Of a stretch of DNA of 64,000 nucleotides, positions 1 to 8,743 are shown piece after piece (within the stretch, counting starts at the first letter, position 1; each line of letters opens with the position of its first letter). A program made the translations under genes and the position numbers. The notes beneath the pieces were generated by a model. That model was not told the DNA's origin, ran no database searches, and was given only the letters and a program-made list of their open reading frames with translations. Source of the stretch: JAIBAC01 sp046331095. Its GTDB lineage: Bacteria; Actinomycetota; Acidimicrobiia; UBA2766. The DNA is taken from positions 124,001-188,000 of the forward strand of contig JAXLRM010000003.1 of the NCBI GenBank assembly GCA_046331095.1. Direction: 5' to 3'.

Positions 1-272
1 CCGGGGAAGCGCTTACCGAGCCAGACACCTACGGTCACGGCCGGGTTGAAGTGCGCCCCCGAGATGTGGGCGAGGGCGTAGGCCATCGTGACGACCGTGA
101 GCCCGAACGCGAGCGCGACGCCGAGGAACCCGATGCCGAGCTGGACACCCTTGCCCGGCTCGGAGTCGGAGAGGAACTTGCCGGCGAGGACAGCGGCGCC
201 ACAGCCGCCGAAGACCAGCGTGAACGTGCCCACGAACTCGGCGCCGAGCCGCCTGCCCAGGGACTTCTCCAT
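1..272 (-). CDS. Aquaporin (MIP family), N-terminal part, cut by window edge
   Basis: The 90 visible residues are the N-terminal third of a major intrinsic protein, a membrane channel for water or small neutral solutes. The first transmembrane helix (about residues 10-32, with GTFTLVFGGCGAA) is followed by a second helix and the first pore half-loop, where HFNPAVTVG at about 74-82 carries the diagnostic NPA motif. The selectivity-filter residues and the second NPA lie outside the window, so water versus glycerol specificity cannot be read, although the opening resembles AqpZ-type proteins. The ATG at 270-272 gives the usual short N-terminus (MEKSLGRRLGAEF). A 78-bp gap separates it from the next gene, which is transcribed in the same direction. 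Confidence 0.9.
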   Translation of the reverse strand, partial: MEKSLGRRLGAEFVGTFTLVFGGCGAAVLAGKFLSDSEPGKGVQLGIGFLGVALAFGLTVVTMAYALAHISGAHFNPAVTVGVWLGKRFP

Positions 273-350
273 GCCCGCCTCGCTTTCGGTGTCGATCGTC
301 TGTCGGCGGGGAGGGAACCTACCGGATGGGGGTCCCGCTCCCGCGGCAGC

Positions 351-1805
351 TCAGACCGAGTCCCGCGTGCGCGACGTGTCGACGACGGCGGTGCGCAGGT
401 CGGTCATGTCCATGAGGGTGTACTTGCCGCCGATGCGTCCCCAGCCGGTGCGTGTGCCGGACGCGCCGCCGAAGGGCGGGTGCGTCTCCCACGACGCGGT
501 CGAGTCGTTGACGACGACGGTGCCCGCGCGGACCTCGTCGACGAAGCGGAACGCACGCGAGAGGCTCGACGTGAACACGGCGGCCTGCAACCCGAGGTCG
601 GTGTCGTTGGCGAGCGCGACGGCTTCGTCGTCGGTGTCGAAGACCGTGATCGGCACGACGGGGCCGAAGGACTCCTCGCGGAACAAGAGCGTGTCGGTGC
701 CGACGCCGTCCGCGACCGCCATCGAGTAGTACAGCTCCGTCGGGAACCCGCTACCGCGGCCACCCGAGCGCAACAGCTCGACGCCGCGCTCGGCGGCATC
801 GGCGAGGTGGCGGTCCATCTTGGCGGCGACCGCAGCGTTGTTGAGCGGGCCCATCGTCGTCGCAGCGTCGAGGGGGTCGCCGAGCGCGATCGCATCGGCT
901 TCGGCGAGGACGTGGGACACGAACTCGTCGTGGACGCCCCGCTGGCACAGCACACGCTCGGTCGCGACACAGCACTGGCCCGAGACGAAGCGGGCGCCGT
1001 AGACGGCGGCCGCCGCGGCTGCGGCGACGTCGGCGTCGTCGAGGACGATCTGGGGGCCGTTGCCGGACGCCTCGAGCAGCGTGCGCTTGAGCCCGGCGGC
1101 GCGCACGATCGCCTCGGCGGTGTCCGCGGAGCCCACGAAGCCGATGCCGTCGACACCGCCGTGGCCCACGAGCGCACGGCCGACGTCGCCGCCGCCGGGC
1201 AGCAGCGAGATCACCCCCGGCGGCCACCCGGCCTCCTCGGCGAGCTCCACGAGCCGGGCGGCGATCAGCGGCGTGTACTCCGAGGGCTTGAGGATGCACG
1301 GGTTCCCGCCCGCGACGGCGGGGCCGATCAACTCGGCCGGGATCGCGGCGGGGAAGTTCCAGGGCGACACGATCGCGTAGACGCCCACGGGTTTGCGGAA
1401 CGTGAACACCTTCTTCGACGGTTCTGCCGACGGCAGCACGGCGGTCTCGAGACGCCTGCCCTCCTCTGCGGCCAGCGCGAAGTTCTCGGCGGCCTCCTCG
1501 ATCTCGGGCAGCGCCTCCTCGGCGAGGGGCTTGCCTTGCTCCAGTGTCAGCGAGCGGGCGAGGTCGTGCTTGTCGCGCTCGATCAGCGCCGCGAGGTTCT
1601 CGCAGAGCCCGGCGCGCTCGAACGCCGTCATGCGCTCGAGCAACGGCGCCGCCGCCCGCGCCGCCGCGACCGCCGCGTCGACGTCGGCAGGCGCCGCCGT
1701 GGGGATCGACCCGAGCACCGCGCCCGTCGCCGGCGATGTCACCTCGATCGCCGTGTCTGCGTGTCCGTCGCTCCACTTGCCGCCCACGAAGAGTTGGTCG
1801 GGCAC
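351..1805 (-). CDS. NAD(P)-dependent aldehyde dehydrogenase, probable succinate-semialdehyde type
   Basis: A 484-residue ALDH-superfamily enzyme oxidising an aldehyde to its acid. Visible catalytic features are SPWNFP with Asn150, the general base Glu245 in LLEASGNGP (family consensus LELGGKNP, so this loop is unusual), and the nucleophile Cys279 in SGQCCVATER. The GTG start at 1803-1805 is chosen because AGGAGG lies six bases upstream and the protein then begins VPDQLFVGGKW, the normal ALDH N-terminus. It is the last gene of a leftward run with an FAD amine oxidase, an aminotransferase and a second aldehyde dehydrogenase. From that context I infer it removes succinate semialdehyde at the end of putrescine breakdown; the substrate is not provable from sequence. 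Confidence 0.88.
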   Translation of the reverse strand: MPDQLFVGGKWSDGHADTAIEVTSPATGAVLGSIPTAAPADVDAAVAAARAAAPLLERMTAFERAGLCENLAALIERDKHDLARSLTLEQGKPLAEEALPEIEEAAENFALAAEEGRRLETAVLPSAEPSKKVFTFRKPVGVYAIVSPWNFPAAIPAELIGPAVAGGNPCILKPSEYTPLIAARLVELAEEAGWPPGVISLLPGGGDVGRALVGHGGVDGIGFVGSADTAEAIVRAAGLKRTLLEASGNGPQIVLDDADVAAAAAAAVYGARFVSGQCCVATERVLCQRGVHDEFVSHVLAEADAIALGDPLDAATTMGPLNNAAVAAKMDRHLADAAERGVELLRSGGRGSGFPTELYYSMAVADGVGTDTLLFREESFGPVVPITVFDTDDEAVALANDTDLGLQAAVFTSSLSRAFRFVDEVRAGTVVVNDSTASWETHPPFGGASGTRTGWGRIGGKYTLMDMTDLRTAVVDTSRTRDSV

Positions 1806-1833
1806 TCGTGGCCTCCTGTGTGCCGGGATCGCC

Positions 1834-3219
1834 TCAGTGGACCACCGCGTCGAAGACGGCCGAACGCAGCCGCGGGATCCTGCCCTTGCGAGCTTCGAAG
1901 GAATCCGCCGAGGTCGCGATCCGCGACATCGCGGAGATGCCCAGCCACCGCAGCGGCTCCGGCTCCCACTCACGCCACGCGTGGCCGACCCACGGCAGGC
2001 GGGTCAGGTCCGAGTCGACGCCGCAGACGAGGTCGGCGATGGTGCGGCCCGCCAGGTTCGTGGTCGACACGCCGTCGCCGACGTAGCCGCCGGCCCAGGC
2101 CAGCTTCGCCTCGCGGTCGTAACCCACGGACGCGAACCAGTCCCGCGGCGCCGCGACGGGCCCGCCCCAGCGGTGCGTGATCTGGACGTCCCCGAGCGCG
2201 GGGAAGAACGCGTGCATCGTGGCCTCGACGGCGGTGTGGGCCCCGGGCGGCCTGTCGAAGCCCGGCTTCACGCGGCTCGCGAAGTGGTAGGTCCCGCGGC
2301 CGCCGAACGCGACACGGTCGTCGGCGGTCCGCTGGGCGTAGACGACCACGCGCCTGGCGTCGCCCACGGTCTCGCGCCCGGCCCAGCCGACCTCGTCCCA
2401 GAAGGATTCGCCGAGGGGCTCGGTCACCACCATCAGGGAGTAGAGCGGGATCACGAGACGGTGCAGACCCCGCAGCCGCGGCGTGTAGGCCTCGGTCGCG
2501 CGCACGGCGACCTCGGCCCGGACGCGCCCGTGGTCGGTGTGGACGGTTCCGTCGGTGATCGAGCGCACCGCCGTGGACTCGTAGAGCCTCACTCCCGCGC
2601 GTGTGGCCGCGCGGGCGAGGCCGCGCACGAGCTTCGCGGGGTTCACCGCCGCGCAGTGCGGCGTGAAGGCCGCGCCGGACATGCCGGCGACGTCGACGCG
2701 TGCGGCGGCTTCGTCGCGGTCGAGCCAGCGCACGTCGTCGGGACCGAACCCGCAGTCGTGGTCGTGCGCGACCATCCGGCGGAGCCGCTGTTCCTGCGCC
2801 GGGTTCGTGGCTGCGGTGACCGTGCCGCCCTTGACGTAGTCGCAGTCGATGCCCTCGCGCTTGCATGCGGCGCCGACCTCGTCGACGGTGTCGTTCATCG
2901 CGCGCTGCATCGCCACCGCGGCGTCGCGCCCGGCCACCGCCGCGATCGCGTCGTGGGAAGCGGGGAACAGCGCCGAGCACCACCCGCCGTTGCGTCCCGA
3001 GGCGCCGAACCCGGCGATCTCCTTCTCGAGGACGACGACGCGCAGCCCGGGGTCGCGGCGCTTCAGCTCCAACGCGGTCCAGAGGCCCGTCATGCCGGCC
3101 CCGACGATCGCCACGTCGCAGTCGGTGTCGTCGGGCATAGGTGGCCGCGGCGTCAGGTCCTCCTCGATGGTGGCCATCCAGTGGCTCACCGTCCGGTGGG
3201 CGCCGAAGCGGTCGGTCAT
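1834..3219 (-). CDS. FAD-dependent amine oxidase of the DAO family (PuuB/gamma-glutamylputrescine oxidase-like)
   Basis: A 461-residue D-amino-acid-oxidase fold protein. The ADP-binding Rossmann motif VAIVGAGMTGLWTALEL is at about residues 37-53, followed by FGASGRNGGW, the FAD-contacting segment typical of the glycine oxidase/PuuB group, and the C-terminal glycine-rich stretch GYVGDGVSTTNLAGR. Members oxidatively deaminate amines to aldehydes, giving ammonia and H2O2. Its place between two aldehyde dehydrogenases and an aminotransferase, opposite a polyamine importer, supports oxidation of putrescine or a derivative. No glutamate-putrescine ligase (PuuA) is in view, so whether the substrate is glutamylated is open. 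The ATG at 3217-3219 lies 10 bp after the preceding gene's stop. Confidence 0.85.
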   Translation of the reverse strand: MTDRFGAHRTVSHWMATIEEDLTPRPPMPDDTDCDVAIVGAGMTGLWTALELKRRDPGLRVVVLEKEIAGFGASGRNGGWCSALFPASHDAIAAVAGRDAAVAMQRAMNDTVDEVGAACKREGIDCDYVKGGTVTAATNPAQEQRLRRMVAHDHDCGFGPDDVRWLDRDEAAARVDVAGMSGAAFTPHCAAVNPAKLVRGLARAATRAGVRLYESTAVRSITDGTVHTDHGRVRAEVAVRATEAYTPRLRGLHRLVIPLYSLMVVTEPLGESFWDEVGWAGRETVGDARRVVVYAQRTADDRVAFGGRGTYHFASRVKPGFDRPPGAHTAVEATMHAFFPALGDVQITHRWGGPVAAPRDWFASVGYDREAKLAWAGGYVGDGVSTTNLAGRTIADLVCGVDSDLTRLPWVGHAWREWEPEPLRWLGISAMSRIATSADSFEARKGRIPRLRSAVFDAVVH

Positions 3220-3229
3220 GAGCTGCCGC

Positions 3230-4585
3230 TCAGCCTGCGAGCTCGGCGCAGAAGTCGTCGAAGACCCCCAGATAGGCGTCGATGTCGGCCTCGGTGTGGG
3301 CCACCGACAGGGTCCACTGCTCCTCGTCGCCGGGGGTCAGGAAGATCCCACGGTTGTTCATGTACGGGAACGACGCCTCGAACAGCGCCGGGTTGGTCTC
3401 GAGGAAGTCGCGGTAGTCGTGCAGCGGCTCGGCGCGGTAGGAGACGCATCCCTTGGCGCCGAGGTCGACGGCATGGGCGGGGATGCCGTGGCGGGCCACG
3501 ATCGCGGCGCAACCCTCTGCGAGGCGCGTGCCGAGCTTGCCCAGGTGCGTATAGGCATCCGGTGTGAGCACCTCGGTGAGGGCGGCGAGTCCCGCGGCGC
3601 AGACGAGGGGGTTGCCGTTGAAGGTCCCCTGCTGTGCGACGCCTTCCTCGATCACGTGCATGACGTCGGCGCGTCCGCCGAAGGCGCCGAGCGGGGTCCC
3701 ACCGCCCATCGCCTTGGCGAGGCACACGAGGTCGGGCTGCACGCCGTAGCGCTCGGTGGCGCCGCCGGCGGCGATCGTGCCGCCGGACTTGACCTCGTCG
3801 AAGATCAACAGCACGCCGTGGCGACCGCAGAGCTCCTTGGCGCCGGCGAGGTAGCCGTCGTCGGGCAGCACCACACCGACGTTCATCATCACCGGCTCCA
3901 TGATGAGGCAGGCGATCTCGGCGCCGTGCTCTCCGAGGACCCGCTCGAGCGCTTCGAGGTCGTTGAAGCGCACGACCTTGGTGTGGTCCGCGACGTCGGC
4001 GGGGATGCCCTTGGACATCGGCGTCGTCGAAGGCAGCTCGCGGCTGCCGAGGGCGTCGGAGTTCGGCACGACCGAGAACATCACCGTGTCGTGGTGGCCG
4101 TGGTAGGACCCCTCGATCTTGAGGACCGTGTCGCGTCCCGTGAAGCCGCGCGCCACTCGGATCGCGTCCATCGTCGACTCGGTCCCCGAGTTCGTGAACC
4201 GCATCGACTCGAGGCCGAAGCGCCGGCAGATCTCCTCGGCGAGAGCCACCGTCTTCTCGGTCGTGACCGCGAAGTGGGTGCCGGTGCGTGCCGCCGCGTC
4301 GATCGCCGCCACGATCCTCGGGTTGGCGTGGCCGACGACGTTGCAGCCGAAGCCGCCGTGGAAGTCGATGCGTTCGGTGCCGTCGACGTCCCAGACGCGG
4401 GCGCCCTCGCCGCGGGCGAGGTACATCGGATAGGGATCGTTCGCCTGGAACGTCGACGCCACCCCGTAGGGCATCGACCCGACCGCGCGCTCGTACAGGC
4501 GCGCCGACGCCTGGGTGGTGTCGAGCAGCGCCTTGGTCTCCCGCTCGGCGATCCGCTTCGCAGCCTCGGTCAGTTGATCCGTCAC
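3230..4585 (-). CDS. Class III PLP-dependent aminotransferase (glutamate-1-semialdehyde aminomutase-like)
   Basis: A 451-residue fold-type I PLP enzyme. The cofactor lysine is Lys291 in CLAKAMGGGTPLGAFGG. The aspartate contacting the pyridine nitrogen lies in FDEVKSG (about 262-268), and the substrate-loop TNSGTEST at about 131-138 and GSYHGHHD at about 159-166 are as in the HemL/omega-aminotransferase branch. It is too divergent from HemL in the N- and C-terminal arms, and in the wrong neighbourhood, to call a haem-pathway enzyme. Between an amine oxidase and an aminobutyraldehyde-type dehydrogenase, the likely role is 4-aminobutyrate or polyamine transamination to a semialdehyde. Start is GTG at 4583-4585, 12 bp after the preceding gene. 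Confidence 0.85.
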   Translation of the reverse strand: MTDQLTEAAKRIAERETKALLDTTQASARLYERAVGSMPYGVASTFQANDPYPMYLARGEGARVWDVDGTERIDFHGGFGCNVVGHANPRIVAAIDAAARTGTHFAVTTEKTVALAEEICRRFGLESMRFTNSGTESTMDAIRVARGFTGRDTVLKIEGSYHGHHDTVMFSVVPNSDALGSRELPSTTPMSKGIPADVADHTKVVRFNDLEALERVLGEHGAEIACLIMEPVMMNVGVVLPDDGYLAGAKELCGRHGVLLIFDEVKSGGTIAAGGATERYGVQPDLVCLAKAMGGGTPLGAFGGRADVMHVIEEGVAQQGTFNGNPLVCAAGLAALTEVLTPDAYTHLGKLGTRLAEGCAAIVARHGIPAHAVDLGAKGCVSYRAEPLHDYRDFLETNPALFEASFPYMNNRGIFLTPGDEEQWTLSVAHTEADIDAYLGVFDDFCAELAG

Positions 4586-4597
4586 GGCTTCGGCCCC

Positions 4598-6025
4598 TCA
4601 GTGCTTGATCATCACGTGCTTGAGCTCGGTGTAGTGCTCGATCGCGTATATGGACATGTCCTTGCCGTAGCCCGACTGCTTGAAGCCGCCGTGAGGCATC
4701 TCCGAAACGATCGGGATGTGGTCGTTGACCCAGACCGCGCCGAACTGCAGTGCGCGGCTCATCCGCATCGCGCGGCCGACATCGGTGGTCCACACACTCG
4801 CCGCGAGGCCGTAGTCGACGTCGTTCGCCCACGCGATCGCCTGGTCCTCGTCGGCGAAGCGCTGGACGCTGACGACCGGCCCGAACACCTCACGCTGGAC
4901 GAGCTCGGAGTCCTGGGCGGGATTCGCCACGACCGACGCCTCGTAGAAGAACCCGGCCCGGTCGAGGACGTGGCCACCCGCGGCGACCTCCGCCCCCGCC
5001 CCGACTGCCCGCTCGACCATTCCCGCGACACGCTGCTGCTGGCTGCCCGAGACGAGCGGGCCCATCTCCGTCTCGGGATCCTGGGGGTCGCCGATCTTGA
5101 CCGCCGACGCCGCCGACGCCAGGTCGGCGACGAGGCCCTCGTAAACGCCCGAGCCGGCGAGCACACGGCACGGTGCGGTGCAGTCCTGGCCGGAGTTGTA
5201 GTAGCCGGCCTCGGCGAGCGTCGCCACGACCGCCTCGACGTCGGCGTCGTCGAAGACCACGACAGGCGCCTTGCCGCCGAGCTCGAGGTGCACCCGTTTG
5301 AGCGAGGCGGCAGCGTTGGCCGCGATGAGCTTGCCCGTGGCAACGTCGCCGGTGAGCGAGACCATCGCGACGTCGGGATGGCGCACGAGGCGGTCGCCTG
5401 CGGTCTCGCCCTGGCCGCACACGACGTTGAGCACGCCCGGCGGCAGGATGCCCTCGAGGATCTCGGCGAGACGCAGCGCCGTGAACGGCGTGAGCTCCGA
5501 CGGCTTGAGCACGACCGTGTTCCCCGCAGCCAGCGCGGGGCCGAGCTTCCAGGTCGCCATGTTGAGCGGGTAGTTCCACGGGGCGATGCAGCCCACGACC
5601 CCGAGGGGGTCGCGGCGCAGGTACGAGGTGTGGTCCTCGAGGTACTCGCCGGCGGCGCGGCCTTCGAGGAAGCGTGCGCCGGCGGCGAAGAAGCGCCAGT
5701 TGTCGACGGTGAGGTCCATCTCGAACTCGAGGATCGACACCGGCTTGCCGACGTTGCGGGACTCGATCTCCGACAGCGCCGGCAGGTCCGCCTCGATCGC
5801 GTCGGCCACCTTCGTCAGGAGCTCGCAGCGTTCACGCGGCGTCCTGGCTGCCCAGTCGCCGAAGGCCGACTTCGCCGCCTCGACTGCTGCGTCGACGTCG
5901 GCTGCGCCCGAGGAGGCGACCGTGCCGAGCACCTCGCCGGTCGCGGGATCCACGACGTCGTCGGTCGCGCCGTCACGTGCAGGCGCCCATCGCCCACCGA
6001 TGTGGTTCTCGCTTCGCAGGTCCAC
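4598..6025 (-). CDS. Aldehyde dehydrogenase, gamma-aminobutyraldehyde/betaine-aldehyde type
   Basis: A 475-residue ALDH with all catalytic residues: Asn151 in APWNYP, Glu248 in HLELGGKAP and Cys282 in NSGQDCTAPCRV. The C-terminal segment with FKQSGYGKDMSIYAIEHY is characteristic of the aminobutyraldehyde (PatD/YdcW) and betaine-aldehyde group. It is the first gene of the leftward run and starts 256 bp from the divergent polyamine importer. Oxidation of 4-aminobutyraldehyde to GABA is the simplest role. The GTG at 6023-6025 gives MDLRSENHIGG and is preceded by GGGGGAAG. Adjacent genes are separated by only 10-28 bp, so one transcript covering all four catabolic genes is likely. Confidence 0.87.
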   Translation of the reverse strand: MDLRSENHIGGRWAPARDGATDDVVDPATGEVLGTVASSGAADVDAAVEAAKSAFGDWAARTPRERCELLTKVADAIEADLPALSEIESRNVGKPVSILEFEMDLTVDNWRFFAAGARFLEGRAAGEYLEDHTSYLRRDPLGVVGCIAPWNYPLNMATWKLGPALAAGNTVVLKPSELTPFTALRLAEILEGILPPGVLNVVCGQGETAGDRLVRHPDVAMVSLTGDVATGKLIAANAAASLKRVHLELGGKAPVVVFDDADVEAVVATLAEAGYYNSGQDCTAPCRVLAGSGVYEGLVADLASAASAVKIGDPQDPETEMGPLVSGSQQQRVAGMVERAVGAGAEVAAGGHVLDRAGFFYEASVVANPAQDSELVQREVFGPVVSVQRFADEDQAIAWANDVDYGLAASVWTTDVGRAMRMSRALQFGAVWVNDHIPIVSEMPHGGFKQSGYGKDMSIYAIEHYTELKHVMIKH

Positions 6026-6281
6026 GACTTCCCCCGTTGTGCAGCATCCGGCTCGAGTGCGGCGAAGCCGCTACTCCCCCGCAGATGATGGCGTAGCTGT
6101 CGCGGAGTCACTACTCTTGCACAATCATCGCGAGGGATCGAACCGTGTCCGAGGGCCTCGGACTACGGCCGACCTCGGGAGGCAGGAGATCTGGTGTCGG
6201 GGGGCCGTAGCACGCCAGAGAAGCCGACGAGTTGCAGGTCTTGGCGCTACGGATGTGACGAGCAACACGGGGGACCATCGT
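6026..6281. promoter_or_regulatory. Divergent intergenic region between polyamine catabolism and import genes
   Basis: This 256-bp gap must hold the promoters of the leftward catabolic run and the rightward importer. I see one perfect inverted repeat, TCCGAG-GGC-CTCGGA at 6148-6162, that could be a regulator site, and TACTCTTGCAC at 6112-6122, which shares 11 bases with one arm of the operator at 43905 but lacks the partner arm. No clear -35/-10 pair is assigned. Confidence 0.35.
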
Positions 6282-7472
6282 ATGGCCGTTGAGGAGGACT
6301 CCTCCGGAGCCGATGTCGACATTCTCATCGACCGGGTCTGGAAGGTCTTCGGCGACGATACGGTCGCGGTCGCCGACCTGAGCTTGCAGATCCGCAAGGG
6401 TGAGTTCTTCTCGTTTCTCGGTCCGTCGGGGTGCGGCAAGACCACCACACTGCGCATGCTCGCCGGCTTCGAGGAACCCACCGCCGGGGCGATATCCCTG
6501 CAGGGACGGCCCATCCACGGAGTGCCGCCGTTCAAGCGCAACGTCAACACGGTGTTCCAGAGCTACGCGCTCTTCCCGCACCTGAGCGTCGAGAAGAACG
6601 TCGCCTACGGGCTCGAGCGCAAGAAGGTTCCCAGGGCCGAGACCCGCAAGAGGGTCGGCGACATGCTCGACCTCGTGGAGCTGTCCCCCTTGGCCAAGCG
6701 CAAGCCGGCGCAACTCTCCGGTGGTCAACAGCAGCGTGTTGCCCTCGCTCGTGCGCTGGTCAACTACCCCGCAGTGCTGCTCCTCGACGAGCCTCTCGGC
6801 GCGCTCGACCTGAAGTTGCGCAAGGGCATGCAGGTCGAACTGTCCCGGATCCAGCGCGAGGTGGGCATCACGTTCGTCTACGTCACCCACGACCAGGAGG
6901 AGGCGCTCACGATGAGCGACTGGATCGCGGTCATGAACGGCGGACGGCTCGAACAGGTCGGCCCGCCCGAGGAGATCTACGAGAAGCCCCTGACCCGCTT
7001 CGTGGCCGGCTTCATCGGCACGTCGAACGTCCTGCAGGGCAAGGCCGTGTCTGCCGCGGAGGGGTACCTCAGCGTCGAGGCACCGGGACTCGAACGCGTG
7101 CGGGTCCGCGCAGAGGGCATCCCGGCAGGGGGCTCGGTGCAGTTCACGGTACGCCCCGAGAAACTCGAGGTCGTCCGAGCCGACGCCGTTCCCGCCGACG
7201 ACCGCTGCCGCGTCCGCGGACAGGTGACCGACATCGTGTACCAAGGGGTCTCGACCCAGTACATCGTGCGCACCGAGAGCGGCGACCAGATCTACGTGTT
7301 CGTCCAGAATCGCCACGACGCCTCCGAACTGGTGGAAGAAGGCGCCGAAGTGGTCTGCCTGTGGCGAGCCGACCACAACGTGGTCCTGCGGGAGTCCGCC
7401 GAATCGGCACCCGCGGACGGCGACGCCACCGATGTAGCGGAAGAACCTGCTGCGCAGGCAGCGGGTGAGTGA
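6282..7472 (+). CDS. potA: Spermidine/putrescine ABC transporter ATPase, PotA
   Basis: A 396-residue importer ATPase. The nucleotide-binding domain has Walker A GPSGCGKTT (about 47-55), the Q-loop at FQSYALFPH, the ABC signature LSGGQQQRVALARAL, Walker B VLLLDEPLGALD and the switch histidine in VTHDQEEA. A C-terminal TOBE domain (from about residue 260) has FTVRPEKLEV, as in PotA/CysA-type ATPases. The ATG at 6282, preceded by GGGGGA, is chosen because the longer upstream frame has no family similarity. It is the first gene of potA-D-B-C; potD follows after 43 bp. The order and the amine-catabolic neighbours favour a polyamine substrate over other small amines. Confidence 0.9.
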   Translation: MAVEEDSSGADVDILIDRVWKVFGDDTVAVADLSLQIRKGEFFSFLGPSGCGKTTTLRMLAGFEEPTAGAISLQGRPIHGVPPFKRNVNTVFQSYALFPHLSVEKNVAYGLERKKVPRAETRKRVGDMLDLVELSPLAKRKPAQLSGGQQQRVALARALVNYPAVLLLDEPLGALDLKLRKGMQVELSRIQREVGITFVYVTHDQEEALTMSDWIAVMNGGRLEQVGPPEEIYEKPLTRFVAGFIGTSNVLQGKAVSAAEGYLSVEAPGLERVRVRAEGIPAGGSVQFTVRPEKLEVVRADAVPADDRCRVRGQVTDIVYQGVSTQYIVRTESGDQIYVFVQNRHDASELVEEGAEVVCLWRADHNVVLRESAESAPADGDATDVAEEPAAQAAGE

Positions 7473-7515
7473 GGACGATTAGACCAGAGACGACGAGTGA
7501 GTCAGGGGGAGAGAC

Positions 7516-8715
7516 ATGGCAGCCAAGAGGCACGAGATCAACGTCGCCGTCCCGGACGTGTGGAGCGGGCCGGTCACGCGGCGCACGATGATCAAGGGCG
7601 CGTCGCTCATGGCGGCGTTGTTCGGCGCTCCCGGGCTTCTCGCAGCCTGCGGTGGGAGCACCGAGTCGGGGACGTCCACCGGCGAGTCGGGCAGTACGGT
7701 CGCGCCCGAGGCGGAGAAGGTCCTCAACTTCTACAACTGGACCGCCTACATCGACGACACCTCCAACGCACCCGACGTGCCCAAGGACCAGCTCACCATC
7801 CCCAAGTTCGAGGCCGAGACCGGCATCAAGGTCAACTACTCGACGTACTCCGACAATGCCGAGCTCGTCGCCAAGATCAGCTCCGGTGGCAGTGGTTTCG
7901 ACCTCGTCGTGCCGACGGACTACATCGTCAAACAGCTCATCGAGGCCAAGAAGATCCGCAAGCTCGACCAGAGCAAGCTCGGCAACGTCTCGGCAAATCT
8001 GGACGACAGCTTCAAGAACCTCTTCTACGACCCCAACCTCGAGTACTCCGTGCCATGGGGCAGGGGGAACACGGGGATCGGCATCAACAAAGCCGTGGTG
8101 ACGAAGGACGTGAAAGACGCGTCCATCTTCGGGGACACCGACTACGCAGGCCAGATGAGCATCCTGAGCGAGTCGCACTCGACGATTCCGCTCGCGTTGT
8201 TGTACCTCGGTCTCGACCCGCAGACGAGTGATCCGGGCGAGCTCGACAAGGCATTCACGCAACTCGGGGAGTGGAAGGCGAACGCCACGATCACGAGCGA
8301 CTACCAGGATGCCCTCGGCGCCGGGGACTTCGTCGTATCCCACGCGTACAGCGGCGACGTGTACCAACAGATCACGTCGAGCGGGAAGGACCTCCAGTAC
8401 ATCATCCCGACCCAGGGTGCCGACCAGTACGTCGACTCGCTGGTCATCCTCGGCGACGCGCCGCACCCGGGCAACGCGCACGAGTTCATGAACTTCGTGT
8501 ACGAACCCTCGGTCTCGGCGAACCTGATGGAGGCCATCCACTACCGCAACGCCAACAAGGCGGCGTACGCGATGCTCCCCGCCGAACTGCGCGAGAACCC
8601 CGTCGTGTTCCCGCCTCCGGACGTGCAAGAGCGTTTGATCTGGGTCGACCTCGACGAGGCGACCACCACGCTCTGGATCAACAGGTGGGACGAGTTCACG
8701 GGCGGGGAGTCCTGA
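7516..8715 (+). CDS. potD: Polyamine-binding lipoprotein, PotD-like
   Basis: A 399-residue substrate-binding protein of the PotD/PotF fold, exported and lipid-anchored. The N-terminus combines a twin-arginine-like motif (TRRTMIKG, about 21-28), a hydrophobic stretch and the lipobox LLAAC near residue 45, then a Ser/Thr/Gly-rich linker before the mature domain. The mature part opens with LNFYNWTAYIDD, the characteristic PotD segment whose tryptophan stacks on the polyamine, and later has SGGSGFDLVVPTDY. An RBS (GGGGGAGA) precedes the ATG. It lies between the ATPase and two permeases. Confidence 0.9.
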   Translation: MAAKRHEINVAVPDVWSGPVTRRTMIKGASLMAALFGAPGLLAACGGSTESGTSTGESGSTVAPEAEKVLNFYNWTAYIDDTSNAPDVPKDQLTIPKFEAETGIKVNYSTYSDNAELVAKISSGGSGFDLVVPTDYIVKQLIEAKKIRKLDQSKLGNVSANLDDSFKNLFYDPNLEYSVPWGRGNTGIGINKAVVTKDVKDASIFGDTDYAGQMSILSESHSTIPLALLYLGLDPQTSDPGELDKAFTQLGEWKANATITSDYQDALGAGDFVVSHAYSGDVYQQITSSGKDLQYIIPTQGADQYVDSLVILGDAPHPGNAHEFMNFVYEPSVSANLMEAIHYRNANKAAYAMLPAELRENPVVFPPPDVQERLIWVDLDEATTTLWINRWDEFTGGES

Positions 8716-8743
8716 TCCGAACCCGAGCCGACCGGAGTCCGCG

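Noticed and set aside
3230..4585. HemL (haem biosynthesis)
   Set aside because: Core similarity is real, but the neighbours are polyamine-catabolic and no haem gene is nearby.
2849..6088. Rightward frame of over 1000 codons opposite the polyamine catabolic genes
   Set aside because: It is the antisense of three clear enzymes and its translation is Arg/Asp/His-rich with no family motif.
6112..6124. Fifth copy of the shared operator before potA
   Set aside because: TACTCTTGCAC matches one arm and spacer of site B, but the second arm is absent, so I do not count it.
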